From an uncultured Lachnospiraceae bacterium (lineage in GTDB: Bacteria; Bacillota; Clostridia; Lachnospirales; Lachnospiraceae), in assembly GCA_910584945.1 (NCBI GenBank), contig CAJUDY010000017.1, positions 1-64,000 of the forward strand: a stretch of 64,000 bases of DNA, in the 5' to 3' direction. Below, one piece after another: positions 17,215 through 25,314 of this stretch. The notes under the pieces are model-generated. The model did not search any database. It was not told where the DNA came from and saw only the letters and a program-made list of their open reading frames with translations. Within the stretch, counting starts at the first letter, position 1. Each line of letters begins with the position of its first letter. Both the position numbers and the translations under genes were made by a program.

Positions 17215-18066
17215 TTATGCGAATTTTCTCATGGCTGCTTCCACCACATGTCCGACCAGGACAGAAGTGGTCACGCTTCCAACGCCGCCCGGAACCGGAG
17301 TGATCGCTTCCACGATCGGCTCCACTGCCGCGTAGTCCACGTCGCCGCAGAGCTTTCCTTCTGCGTTGACATTGATTCCTACATCGATGACGATCTGGCC
17401 CGGAGATACATACTCTGCTCCTACCACGCCTGCACGGCCCGCAGCCACAATCAGAATCTCCGCTTCTCTTGCCACAGACGGCATATCGATGGTTCTGGTA
17501 TGACAGGTCGTTACCGTGGCGTTCTTCTTGATCAGCATCTGAGCCGCCGGCTTTCCGACGACCAGAGAACGGCCGATGACCACTGCCTTCTTACCGGTGC
17601 AGTCGATTCCGTAATGATCCAGAATCTCCATACATGCCTGGGGCGTGCAGGGCGGAAAGCCCACTTTCTTGCCGGTAAATACGCCGCCTAAGGATGCGTC
17701 GGTCTGGCAGTCTACGTCTTTCTCCGCCGCCAGCGCGTTCTCCACCAGCGTCTGGTCGATGTGCTTCGGAAGCGGACGGAACATCAGTACGCCGTGAATG
17801 TTGTCGTCTTTGTTCACTTCGTCCACTACTTTCAAAAGCTCTTCCTGGCTGACATCCGCCGGAAGCAGATACTTCTTATACTCCACCCCAAGGGTCTCGC
17901 AGCGCTTGGTTGCGCCTCTCTCATAAGAAAGGTCGTCGGGTCTCTCGCCCACACGGATGATGCCGAGGGTCGGCTTGATCCCTTTTGCGTTCAGAGTTGC
18001 CGCATCCGCTTTGATTCTCTCATTGAGTGCGGCAGTTACTTCTTTTCCCAATAATTGTTTTGCCAT
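17215..18066 (-). CDS. folD: Methylene-THF dehydrogenase / methenyl-THF cyclohydrolase
   Basis: 283 residues, the FolD family length. It interconverts methenyl- and methylene-tetrahydrofolate in the methyl branch of the Wood-Ljungdahl pathway. Visible motifs are VIGRSLVVGKPAAQMLIKKN (NAD(P)-binding region) and the C-terminal PVPGGVGSVTTSVLVGH. Because fchA lies 35 bp upstream, this FolD may serve mainly as the dehydrogenase. The ATG at 18066 follows the Shine-Dalgarno TAGGAG. A hairpin-less family-1 motif precedes it. Confidence 0.95.
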   Translation of the reverse strand: MAKQLLGKEVTAALNERIKADAATLNAKGIKPTLGIIRVGERPDDLSYERGATKRCETLGVEYKKYLLPADVSQEELLKVVDEVNKDDNIHGVLMFRPLPKHIDQTLVENALAAEKDVDCQTDASLGGVFTGKKVGFPPCTPQACMEILDHYGIDCTGKKAVVIGRSLVVGKPAAQMLIKKNATVTTCHTRTIDMPSVAREAEILIVAAGRAGVVGAEYVSPGQIVIDVGINVNAEGKLCGDVDYAAVEPIVEAITPVPGGVGSVTTSVLVGHVVEAAMRKFA

Positions 18067-18085
18067 TATCTATTCTCCTATTTAT

Positions 18086-18097
18086 AGTTCCGCTGTT
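18086..18097 (-). repeat. Minimal family-1 motif (no hairpin)
   Basis: AACAG directly joined to CGGAACT, between the fchA stop and the folD Shine-Dalgarno. This is the junction expected if the hairpin of other family-1 copies were missing. At 12 bases a chance match is possible. Confidence 0.35.
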
Positions 18098-18101
18098 ATG
18101 A

Positions 18102-18731
18102 TTATCTCAGTCTTGCGTTGACCGCCTCGAAGATCTCATCCGCCTTCTTGCTGTAGTCCGCGATCATCTTGTCTGCCTTTTCATTCAAAGAAGCCGCATA
18201 TTCCTTGTCCGCCATGGATTTGGTGTTGATAAACACGTTCAGGGATGCGCCCAAAAGTGCTGCCTTACAGAAGACCACGCCGACGCCTGCGTCGGAAATG
18301 GCAAGAGCAGAACCTTTTGCCGCAAATTCCTCGATCACATCAATGGCCTCGCAGCACTTCTCCATGATCTCCATGGGAACTGCGCACGCATCTTTCAATA
18401 CGATCGCCATCACACGGGCCTTCTCCGCTTTCTCCTCTTCTGTCTCTCTGGGCATGCCATACGCCTTCGCAAGAGGTCCGAACGCTTCCGCGTCTGCTTC
18501 CACCAGACGGATAAAGTCTGCCTGAAGAGCCGTTGCCTTCTCTTTTAACGCGATGATATCCGCTTCCACATCCGCGTATTTTTTCTTGCCTACGGTCAGG
18601 CTTCCGACCATGTTGCCAAGCGCCATACCGATGGCTCCCACCAGCGCGGAAGCGCCGCCGCCGCCCGGAACCGGAGCTTTTGAGGCAAGCACCTCAACGA
18701 ATTCTTCACAAGATCCTTTTGTGAATCCCAT
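18102..18731 (-). CDS. fchA: Methenyl-THF cyclohydrolase (FchA)
   Basis: 209 residues of the formiminotransferase-cyclodeaminase fold. The N-terminus SCEEFVEVLASKAPVPGGGG and GALGMALGNMV-type helix match FchA of acetogens. It hydrolyses methenyl-THF to and from formyl-THF between Fhs and FolD. The order fhs-fchA-folD supports that role over histidine degradation, for which no hut gene is nearby. The ATG at 18731 has the Shine-Dalgarno GGGAGG, with a family-2 stem-loop 30 bp upstream. Confidence 0.92.
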   Translation of the reverse strand: MGFTKGSCEEFVEVLASKAPVPGGGGASALVGAIGMALGNMVGSLTVGKKKYADVEADIIALKEKATALQADFIRLVEADAEAFGPLAKAYGMPRETEEEKAEKARVMAIVLKDACAVPMEIMEKCCEAIDVIEEFAAKGSALAISDAGVGVVFCKAALLGASLNVFINTKSMADKEYAASLNEKADKMIADYSKKADEIFEAVNARLR

Positions 18732-18760
18732 ATATTACCTCCCAAAATTATAAATCATTC

Positions 18761-18787
18761 GTAACGGTTCCGTACCTTCCCAGTTAC
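18761..18787 (-). repeat. Family-2 stem-loop repeat, copy 2
   Basis: 24 of 27 positions match copy 1 at 7823. It lies 30 bp upstream of fchA. One arm mismatch is offset by an alternative pairing of GTAACGG with CCGTTAC just beyond the element. Confidence 0.6.
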
Positions 18788-18806
18788 CGCCGTTACATCT
18801 TTATAC

Positions 18807-18848
18807 ATGACAGTGAGCAGGGGACTTGCGTTCCCTGCTTCCTGTCAT
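18807..18848 (-). other. fhs-fchA intercistronic hairpin
   Basis: ATGACAG/CTGTCAT outside and GCAGGG/CCCTGC inside form a strong stem 20 bp after the fhs stop. There is no U-tract, so it fits an mRNA stability or processing structure better than a terminator. Confidence 0.55.
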
Positions 18849-18867
18849 CGGTCACTGCCTGTATGTA

Positions 18868-20556
18868 TTAGAACAGTCCGGTAATCTTACCAGTCTCATC
18901 CACATCGATTTTCTCTGCAGCCGGAACCTTCGGAAGACCTGGCATAGTCATGATCTCGCCGGTCAGAGCTACGATGAAGCCTGCACCTGCGGAAATCTTC
19001 AGGTTGCGTACGGTTACTTCGAAGTCCTTCGGAGCGCCGAGCTTGTTCTGGTCGTCGGTTAAGCTGTACTGGGTCTTTGCCACACAGATCGGGCAGTTGG
19101 AGAAGCCAAGTGCCTCCAGCTCTTTTGCCTGCTTCTGAGCGTTCGCGGTCAGGACCACTTTGCTTCCGCCGTAGATCTTCTGAACGATCGCATTCAGCTT
19201 GTCTTCGATGGAGGTGCCTTCCAGCTCATAGGAATAGGTGAAGTTGTTGGGAAGCTCTACCAGACGAAGCACTTCTTCTGCCAGCTTCACGCCGCCTTCG
19301 CCGCCTTTTGCCCATACCTCGGACAGTGCAACGTTCACGCCGAGCTCTTTACATTTTGCCTCAACCAGGTCAAGCTCTGCCTTGGTATCGGTCGGGAATG
19401 CGTTGATTGCAACCACGCACGGAAGCTTGTATACGTCTGTGATGTTGCTTACATGCTTCAGCAGGTTCGGAAGACCCTTCTCAAGCGCATCCAGGTTCTC
19501 GTTGTTGAGATCTGCTTTTGCAACGCCGCCGTTGTACTTCAAAGCACGTACGGTAGCTACGATAACTACTGCGTTCGGCTTCAGGCCTGCCATACGGCAC
19601 TTGATATCCAGGAACTTCTCAGCACCGAGGTCAGCGCCGAAGCCTGCCTCTGTGATGGTGTAATCAGATAACTTCAGAGCCATCTTGGTAGCGGTCACGG
19701 AGTTACAGCCATGAGCGATGTTCGCGAATGGTCCGCCGTGAACGATTGCCGGTACGCCTTCCAGCGTCTGCACCAGGTTCGGTTTCAGAGCGTCTTTCAG
19801 AAGAGCTGCCATCGCGCCTTCTGCATGCAGATCGCCTGCGGTAACCGGCTTCTGCTCTGCCACTTTGCCCTTGGTATAGCCGACGATGATTCTTGCCAGT
19901 CTCTTCTTCAGATCGGTGATATCGCTTGCCAGACACAGAACTGCCATGATCTCGGATGCAACCGTGATATCGTAGCCGTCTTCTCTCGGCATACCGTTGG
20001 TCTTTCCGCCAAGGCCGTCTACTACATTACGAAGCTGACGGTCGTTCATATCCACACATCTTCTCCAGGTGATCTTTCTCGGATCAATGTTCAGATCGTT
20101 GCCCTGGAAAATATGGTTATCAATCATTGCTGCCAGCAGGTTGTTCGCTGCGCCGATTGCATGGAAGTCGCCGGTGAAGTGAAGGTTGATGTCCTCCATC
20201 GGAACAACCTGTGCATATCCGCCGCCTGCAGCGCCGCCTTTTACGCCAAAGACAGGTCCGAGGGACGGCTCGCGAAGAGCAACCATAACTTTCTTGCCGA
20301 GCTTCTGCATACCGTCTGCCAGACCCACGGTTGTTGTCGTCTTGCCCTCTCCTGCCGGAGTCGGGTTGATTGCGGTCACAAGGATCAATTTGCCGTTGGG
20401 AGCATCAGACTCTTTCAACAGATTGTAGTCAATCTTTGCTTTGTACTTGCCGTACTGCTCCAGGTACTTGTCGTCGATCCCTGCTTTGGCTGCGATTTCC
20501 GTGATTGGTCTCATCTCGCATTCCTGTGCAATCTCGATGTCAGTTTTGAATCCCAT
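18868..20556 (-). CDS. fhs: Formate--tetrahydrofolate ligase
   Basis: 562 residues from the ATG at 20556, chosen because it has the Shine-Dalgarno AAAGGAG and gives the conserved family N-terminus MGFKTDIEIAQ. It condenses formate, ATP and THF to 10-formyl-THF, the entry to the methyl branch. The nucleotide-binding segment TPAGEGKTTTTVGLADGM (about 64-81) and EPSLGPVFGVKGGAAGGGYA are diagnostic. It heads the fhs-fchA-folD operon. A promoter -10 (TATAAT, minus strand, 20667-20672) and a Rex operator (20620-20637) lie upstream. Confidence 0.97.
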   Translation of the reverse strand: MGFKTDIEIAQECEMRPITEIAAKAGIDDKYLEQYGKYKAKIDYNLLKESDAPNGKLILVTAINPTPAGEGKTTTTVGLADGMQKLGKKVMVALREPSLGPVFGVKGGAAGGGYAQVVPMEDINLHFTGDFHAIGAANNLLAAMIDNHIFQGNDLNIDPRKITWRRCVDMNDRQLRNVVDGLGGKTNGMPREDGYDITVASEIMAVLCLASDITDLKKRLARIIVGYTKGKVAEQKPVTAGDLHAEGAMAALLKDALKPNLVQTLEGVPAIVHGGPFANIAHGCNSVTATKMALKLSDYTITEAGFGADLGAEKFLDIKCRMAGLKPNAVVIVATVRALKYNGGVAKADLNNENLDALEKGLPNLLKHVSNITDVYKLPCVVAINAFPTDTKAELDLVEAKCKELGVNVALSEVWAKGGEGGVKLAEEVLRLVELPNNFTYSYELEGTSIEDKLNAIVQKIYGGSKVVLTANAQKQAKELEALGFSNCPICVAKTQYSLTDDQNKLGAPKDFEVTVRNLKISAGAGFIVALTGEIMTMPGLPKVPAAEKIDVDETGKITGLF

Positions 20557-20619
20557 AAGAATTACTCCTTTCTTCCCCTTCGGGCTTGCTTTCTCCCCCA
20601 GGGCACGCGTTCCGCGTGA

Positions 20620-20637
20620 TTGTTTAATTTTTAACAA
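20620..20637 (-). promoter_or_regulatory. Rex operator in the fhs leader
   Basis: The sequence TTGTTTAATTTTTAACAA (plus strand) matches the Rex consensus TTGTTAA-N4-TTAACAA with one mismatch in the 14 specified bases. It sits about 30 nt inside the transcript predicted from the TATAAT at 20667-20672, a position suited to repression. rex is encoded at 6159-6791. Confidence 0.7.
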
Positions 20638-20774
20638 AGGTTTATCGTTCCTTTGAACATACCAACATTATATAGTATTACTAATTTCTTAGCATCCTAC
20701 ATATTGTACTATGTGCAACTTTGTCTAAAACGCCAGAACTGTCCGGCGATCCCTTGGCAAATATCTACAATGTA

Positions 20775-21416
20775 TCAGGCACACAGATTTTTTACGGTTG
20801 TAATGGACAGGTCTCCCGCCACCACCATATCTTCCGCATGAAAGCCAAACTGGAAGTTATCGCTGTACAGAATCTGGGCCGAGGGCGGAAACTCATCGTC
20901 GCCCTCCCAAAAGATAAACTGCATCCGATAACCGTTCACCAGCTCAAATTCATAGGAAACATCTCCCATGGAGCATCTTTTCACCCCCGGAATCCGCTCC
21001 ATGGCTTTCGCAAACGCGTCCAGCTTATATCCGAAACCATAGGTAAGACGCTTCAAGCATCTTCCGGTAAACGGCTGAATATACAGTTCTCCGTAGGTGG
21101 GCACTTCCCGGAACGTCATAAACTTTCCGCTGCTTTTGATGTACTGACCCTCCAAAAGGTAGCGCAGAAGAAAGGTCTGGGCCGGCAGATGATACATCAG
21201 AAGATCCTTTCCGTCATCCTCCGCATCCAGAAGACGGACGGCAAATACGGGATAATCCGCCTCATATTCATGTCCCATAAAACGAAACCGGAACTTCTGT
21301 GTCATTTCATCATACAATATGTTCAATCTTTGTGCCGCCTCTTCCGGATTCAATGTCTTATATTTCTCCAGATAATGCTCGAAAGGCGCCTCTTCTTTGT
21401 GATTTTCGATTTCCAT
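20775..21416 (-). CDS. DUF3786 protein of the acetyl-CoA pathway locus
   Basis: 213 residues matching DUF3786: VYAVRLLDAEDDG-like central strand, LLMYHLPAQTFLLRYLLEG and WEGDDEFPPSAQILYSDNF. There is no signal peptide and no Cys-rich motif. Its ATG directly abuts the acsV stop (TAA then ATG), so it is co-translated with the corrinoid activator. The domain is common in acetogens and other anaerobes with corrinoid or CO dehydrogenase genes. Its biochemical role is unknown, and a link to corrinoid-protein activation is inferred from position only. Confidence 0.78.
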   Translation of the reverse strand: MEIENHKEEAPFEHYLEKYKTLNPEEAAQRLNILYDEMTQKFRFRFMGHEYEADYPVFAVRLLDAEDDGKDLLMYHLPAQTFLLRYLLEGQYIKSSGKFMTFREVPTYGELYIQPFTGRCLKRLTYGFGYKLDAFAKAMERIPGVKRCSMGDVSYEFELVNGYRMQFIFWEGDDEFPPSAQILYSDNFQFGFHAEDMVVAGDLSITTVKNLCA

Positions 21417-23348
21417 TTATATTTCCTCTTGCACGACGCTGGGGAACAGAGACGTATCCGTATGGGGCAGGAAGCAGGCAGCCACGAATTCATCCATATA
21501 GCCCGGGTCCGTGCTGAGTTCCATATAGGTCATATTATGGGAAAGGTCATATACCTTCTCCTCCGCCTGCCTGGAAAGTACCATATTGTAGGCGCCGGTC
21601 AGGGATGAGTTGCCAATATAGTGGAATTTTTCAATGTCAATATCCGGGAACATACCGATGGTCACGGCATTCTTCATATTAATGCCGCTTCCGATCCCGC
21701 CTGCCACATAGACATTCTCAATCATGGACACATCGAAGTCCAGGGAGCGGATCATCGTACAGATCGCCGAGAAAATCGCACCCTTCGCACGGATGAAATT
21801 GTCAATATCCACTTCGTTGATCACCACATCTTTATGACCTGCCGCATCTTCTTTAAACGCCAGTACATAACTGCCGATGCCGTATTCATCATGGCGCACT
21901 CTCTCGCCCTCCCGGATGAACTTGCCCTTGGGACTGATGATCCGGCAGCGGAACAGTTCCGCGATCACATCAATGATACCGGAACCGCACAGACCCACCG
22001 GCTTCTGGCCTTCGTCCCCCACGATCCGGAAGGAGGGTTCCATAGTTTTCGCGTCAATGGTACAAGCCTCAATCGCTCCGTCCGTGGCGCGCATCCCGCA
22101 GCTGATGTCCCCACCTTCGAAAGCCGGGCCCGCGGAACATGCGCAGCTCATCATAAAGTCCGAGTTGCCGAACACGATCTCGCCGTTGGTTCCAAGGTCG
22201 ATGAACAGATTGAATTCCGGCTTGTTCCAGATCATGCTGACCAGGGTGCCTGCCGTGATATCGCCGCCTACGTAGCTTCCAATGTTGGGAGCGATCACAA
22301 TTCTGGCATCCGGGTGTACCTCAATGCCCAGATCATAGGCGTGCAGATTGTCGGTCTCAAAAAATGCCGGAATATAAGGCTCCATGCGCAGCGGATCTGC
22401 ATTCACGCCTGCGAACAGGTGATTCATGGTCGTATTGGACGCCACGCACAGGTGATAGATCCGGTTTCCCTGAAGCTTTGCCGCGCGGCACATATTGTGA
22501 AGCATGGGATTGATCGTCTCATTGATGATTGCTCTCTGCAGTTTCTCCCGTCCGCCCTCTTTGGTGGACTCAATAATCCGGTTGATGACATCCGCACCGT
22601 AACGGATCTGTCCGTTCCCAGCAGATGCTTTTGCCAGCAGCTCCCCGGTTGCCATATCCAGGATCACAGCCGATACGGTGGTGGTACCGATATCGATGGC
22701 GGCTGCACAGATCCTCTGATCTGCAGGCGGCAGTACGTCATACACAAGAACGCCGTGCCCGTTCTTTTTACATACTGCGTTAACATGAAACTGGTTCTCC
22801 CGAAGCACATCCGGAAGCTTTTTTAAAACCTGATAAGTCAATTTTACTTTTTCCGCACCGGCAGCTGCCTGAATGGCCCAGATCAGCCGCTCGTTGTCCG
22901 GCATGGTATCATCCAGGGTCGGCTCTTCCATCTGAAGCTCCACCACAGAGAAATCATTCTCGAACGTGATCCCGGACTCTTCCACCTCTTTTTTTGCTCT
23001 ATCAAAAATGGCAATCTCCTCTTTGGAACTTAAATCCGCCACCTTCATTCTGCTCTTGTAGGCAGACGCGATGTCGGGCACCATCACTTCCACATCACCA
23101 GTGATGGTACTGACGCAGGAAAGCCTCCATCCTTCCGCGAAGTCCTGATCCGAGATATGCCGTGTCTTCTCACTGTCTAACTCACCGCTTATAAATTTTA
23201 CTCTACATTTTCCGCAGGAACCGTTGCCTGAACAAGGTGCGTCAATGGCCACATTGGCTTTGCGTGCCACCTCCAACAAGTTCTCACCAGATGTCACCGC
23301 AACCACTGTTGCGGTCCCGTCTTCAAATCTGAATGTTACGTTTGGCAT
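21417..23348 (-). CDS. acsV: Corrinoid activation/regeneration protein AcsV
   Basis: 643 residues. The N-terminal [2Fe-2S] domain has CSGNGSCGKCRVKF and a later cysteine in WRLSCVS. A linker follows, then a large ASKHA ATPase domain from about 200, with AAIDIGTTTVSAVILDMATG and a second phosphate motif IDLGTNGEIVFG. It uses ATP to reduce inactive Co(II) in the corrinoid iron-sulfur protein AcsCD to Co(I). It lies after two small membrane-protein genes and immediately before DUF3786. A family-2 stem-loop is 22 bp upstream of the ATG. Confidence 0.93.
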   Translation of the reverse strand: MPNVTFRFEDGTATVVAVTSGENLLEVARKANVAIDAPCSGNGSCGKCRVKFISGELDSEKTRHISDQDFAEGWRLSCVSTITGDVEVMVPDIASAYKSRMKVADLSSKEEIAIFDRAKKEVEESGITFENDFSVVELQMEEPTLDDTMPDNERLIWAIQAAAGAEKVKLTYQVLKKLPDVLRENQFHVNAVCKKNGHGVLVYDVLPPADQRICAAAIDIGTTTVSAVILDMATGELLAKASAGNGQIRYGADVINRIIESTKEGGREKLQRAIINETINPMLHNMCRAAKLQGNRIYHLCVASNTTMNHLFAGVNADPLRMEPYIPAFFETDNLHAYDLGIEVHPDARIVIAPNIGSYVGGDITAGTLVSMIWNKPEFNLFIDLGTNGEIVFGNSDFMMSCACSAGPAFEGGDISCGMRATDGAIEACTIDAKTMEPSFRIVGDEGQKPVGLCGSGIIDVIAELFRCRIISPKGKFIREGERVRHDEYGIGSYVLAFKEDAAGHKDVVINEVDIDNFIRAKGAIFSAICTMIRSLDFDVSMIENVYVAGGIGSGINMKNAVTIGMFPDIDIEKFHYIGNSSLTGAYNMVLSRQAEEKVYDLSHNMTYMELSTDPGYMDEFVAACFLPHTDTSLFPSVVQEEI

Positions 23349-23370
23349 AATTGTTAATCTCCATATTTTT

Positions 23371-23397
23371 GTAACTGTTCAGTATCTTCACAGTTAC
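23371..23397 (-). repeat. Family-2 stem-loop repeat, copy 3
   Basis: 26 of 27 positions match copy 1, with intact GTAACTGT/ACAGTTAC arms, directly upstream of the acsV ribosome binding site. Confidence 0.7.
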
Positions 23398-23464
23398 ATA
23401 TTTTTCTTCTAATACAGTCGGTTAACTGCGGATGTTCTTCAAAACACCGGCAGACCCGGTTACG

Positions 23465-23860
23465 TTAATACATATAACCCAAATACGAAACGATATAGCC
23501 CAAAATCATAAGCGCCGACAATGCCAGGCCGAGGATGGACAGGATGATGCTGACGATCGCCATGACTTTATGATCTTCTTTGACCAGCGCAATGATCGCG
23601 ATCACCATTCCGATGATCCCGGTAATCACGGATATGAAGGGAAACCAGAAGAAAACCAACGTGACGATACTAAGCACCAGTGCCGCAACCGACAGATTAT
23701 TCGCATTGCTCTGCCCCACTTCCCGAAGCACCACCTGGGAACTCCCGGGCGGATAGGGCGCCTGCCCGCCAGGCTGATAGGGCGGCGGATAAGAAGCTGA
23801 TCCGCCAGCCTGCCCCGCATCTGTCTCACGCCATCTGGAATCATTGTTGTTGTAGTCCAT
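23465..23860 (-). CDS. Small DUF4190-like membrane protein
   Basis: 131 residues. A Pro/Gly/Tyr-rich N-terminus (about 1-45, with PPPYQPGGQAPYPPGSS) is followed by two or three membrane helices (AALVLSIVTLVFFWFPFI, VITGIIGMVIAIIALV, VSIILSILGLALSALMI). This is the DUF4190 layout. It sits inside the Wood-Ljungdahl operon between acsE and acsV, where no enzyme of the pathway needs it. The function is unknown. It may simply have been inserted, together with the next upstream gene. Confidence 0.7.
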   Translation of the reverse strand: MDYNNNDSRWRETDAGQAGGSASYPPPYQPGGQAPYPPGSSQVVLREVGQSNANNLSVAALVLSIVTLVFFWFPFISVITGIIGMVIAIIALVKEDHKVMAIVSIILSILGLALSALMILGYIVSYLGYMY

Positions 23861-23876
23861 ATGAATTCTCCTTTTG

Positions 23877-24365
23877 TCAGAAATAATTTACGGCTGCTGA
23901 CAGCGTAAATGCCCAGTATCCCAGCATCGCCTGTACAATCACCCAGGCCAGGAAACACACAACCACCATTTTATACTTCCTGGAAATCGCATAATTGATA
24001 TAAAAAGTGCCAAAACCCACGCCGACAATCACTCCCAGCGCAGCATTTACAAGCAGTCCCACAACCGCGCTGATTCCAACCAGCGCCCACACCCAGGCAG
24101 GCGTATTGGCCTGAATCGGCACATAGGGTTCGCCGCTTCCAATATAAGTCCCGTTGATCGCCACATCCACTTTGGTGCCGATGGCAACCAGACGGATATC
24201 GCTTCCTGCGATCTCAATCGAATAATCAATCACGTTGACAAACCAGTTCTGTGATTTCAGTTTATAGGTAGTTCCGTCCACAATCAACTTTAAGCCAAAA
24301 CTGGCTTTATATACGATACTGTGCTCATTTCCGTACATATCCGTAAAAGCCCAGCTCTTTTTCAT
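23877..24365 (-). CDS. Membrane protein of unknown function
   Basis: 162 residues. A soluble beta-rich N-terminal half (about 1-85) is followed by three hydrophobic helices (WVWALVGISAVVGLLVNAAL, VIVGVGFGTFYINYAI, VVVCFLAWVIVQAMLGYW). No family is recognised. It lies 94 bp after acsE, behind a partial terminator hairpin, and 16 bp before the DUF4190-like gene. The pair therefore appears to be a small membrane module embedded in the acetyl-CoA cluster. Confidence 0.6.
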   Translation of the reverse strand: MKKSWAFTDMYGNEHSIVYKASFGLKLIVDGTTYKLKSQNWFVNVIDYSIEIAGSDIRLVAIGTKVDVAINGTYIGSGEPYVPIQANTPAWVWALVGISAVVGLLVNAALGVIVGVGFGTFYINYAISRKYKMVVVCFLAWVIVQAMLGYWAFTLSAAVNYF

Positions 24366-24397
24366 TCCACTACACGCTCCTTACACTTCATTACAAA

Positions 24398-24428
24398 TAC
24401 TGCCAGCATAATAAAAATGCCGGCAGTA
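24398..24428 (-). terminator. Hairpin after acsE
   Basis: TACTGCC-GCAT/ATGC-GGCAGTA stem with an A/T-rich loop and only a short U-rich tail (ATTTG) on the minus strand. It may attenuate transcription into the two small membrane-protein genes. Confidence 0.5.
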
Positions 24429-24459
24429 TATAATCTCACTTAATTACATCAATGCTTGC

Positions 24460-25245
24460 TTAGATCTCCAGATAGGAATCTGCATACAAAGTATTGTCCT
24501 TGATGATATCGCAGGACTTGATGGTCTCCATAAGACGCAGATCGTTCGGGTTCACGATTGCGGAGGTCAGACCACAGGTCATGCACATAGCAACCATTGC
24601 GGAATCCATAATCGGACGAATATGTTTGGGCATACCGTTGGAGTTGTTGGAAAGTCCGCCAGTGGAGTTAAGACCCATGTCGGAAAGCATCTTGATGCAC
24701 TCCAGAATCTGCATCTGCTTATCCTGCATACCTTTGATCACGAGGAACAGCGGATCAAACCACAGATCGGTCTCTTCCATACCGTGCTCCAGACCTCTCT
24801 CTAACATGGTCTGGCAGTACATCATACGCTCGTCATTGTTTGCCGCAATGCCTTCGCCATTGCAAAGTGCGATAACGATGGCGTCGTTTGCCGCTGCCAG
24901 ATCAATGTACTCGATTCTTCCTGCCGCATCCGCGGAGTTCACGATCGGTTTGCCTTTGGAGCGGTTGTAAACAGAGATACCTGCCTCGATGGCTGCTTTG
25001 TTCGCCGTATCCAGTGCCAACGGAACATTGTCGAACTCGCTCTGAAGAAGCTGAACAGCCCATTTCATCAACTCCGGTCCATCGTTCTCAGCCGGTCCGA
25101 TATTCACATCCAGATAGGATGCGCCCGCATCCAGCTGCTGTTTTGCACGCTGAAGGATCGGCTGCGGATCTCTCTCCGTAAACGCTTTATTCACGGATGG
25201 AGCGGTTGCAGATAATCTTTCCCCAATAACAATGAATTTTCCCAT
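24460..25245 (-). CDS. acsE: Methyl-THF:corrinoid iron-sulfur protein methyltransferase
   Basis: 261 residues of the pterin-binding TIM-barrel type, the length of Moorella AcsE. It moves the methyl group from methyl-THF to the cobalt of AcsCD. Recognisable segments are VIGERLSATAPSV, DAGASYLDVNIGP, PLALDTANKAAIEAG and GGLSNNSNGMP, with the catalytic-site asparagine in the last. It follows acsC by 69 bp on the same strand. Confidence 0.95.
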   Translation of the reverse strand: MGKFIVIGERLSATAPSVNKAFTERDPQPILQRAKQQLDAGASYLDVNIGPAENDGPELMKWAVQLLQSEFDNVPLALDTANKAAIEAGISVYNRSKGKPIVNSADAAGRIEYIDLAAANDAIVIALCNGEGIAANNDERMMYCQTMLERGLEHGMEETDLWFDPLFLVIKGMQDKQMQILECIKMLSDMGLNSTGGLSNNSNGMPKHIRPIMDSAMVAMCMTCGLTSAIVNPNDLRLMETIKSCDIIKDNTLYADSYLEI

Positions 25246-25314
25246 ACTACTCTATTCTCCTTTTCCTTTTTCTATCACCGGACCGCGAAAAATGCCGTCC
25301 GGTGATCCATTTGC

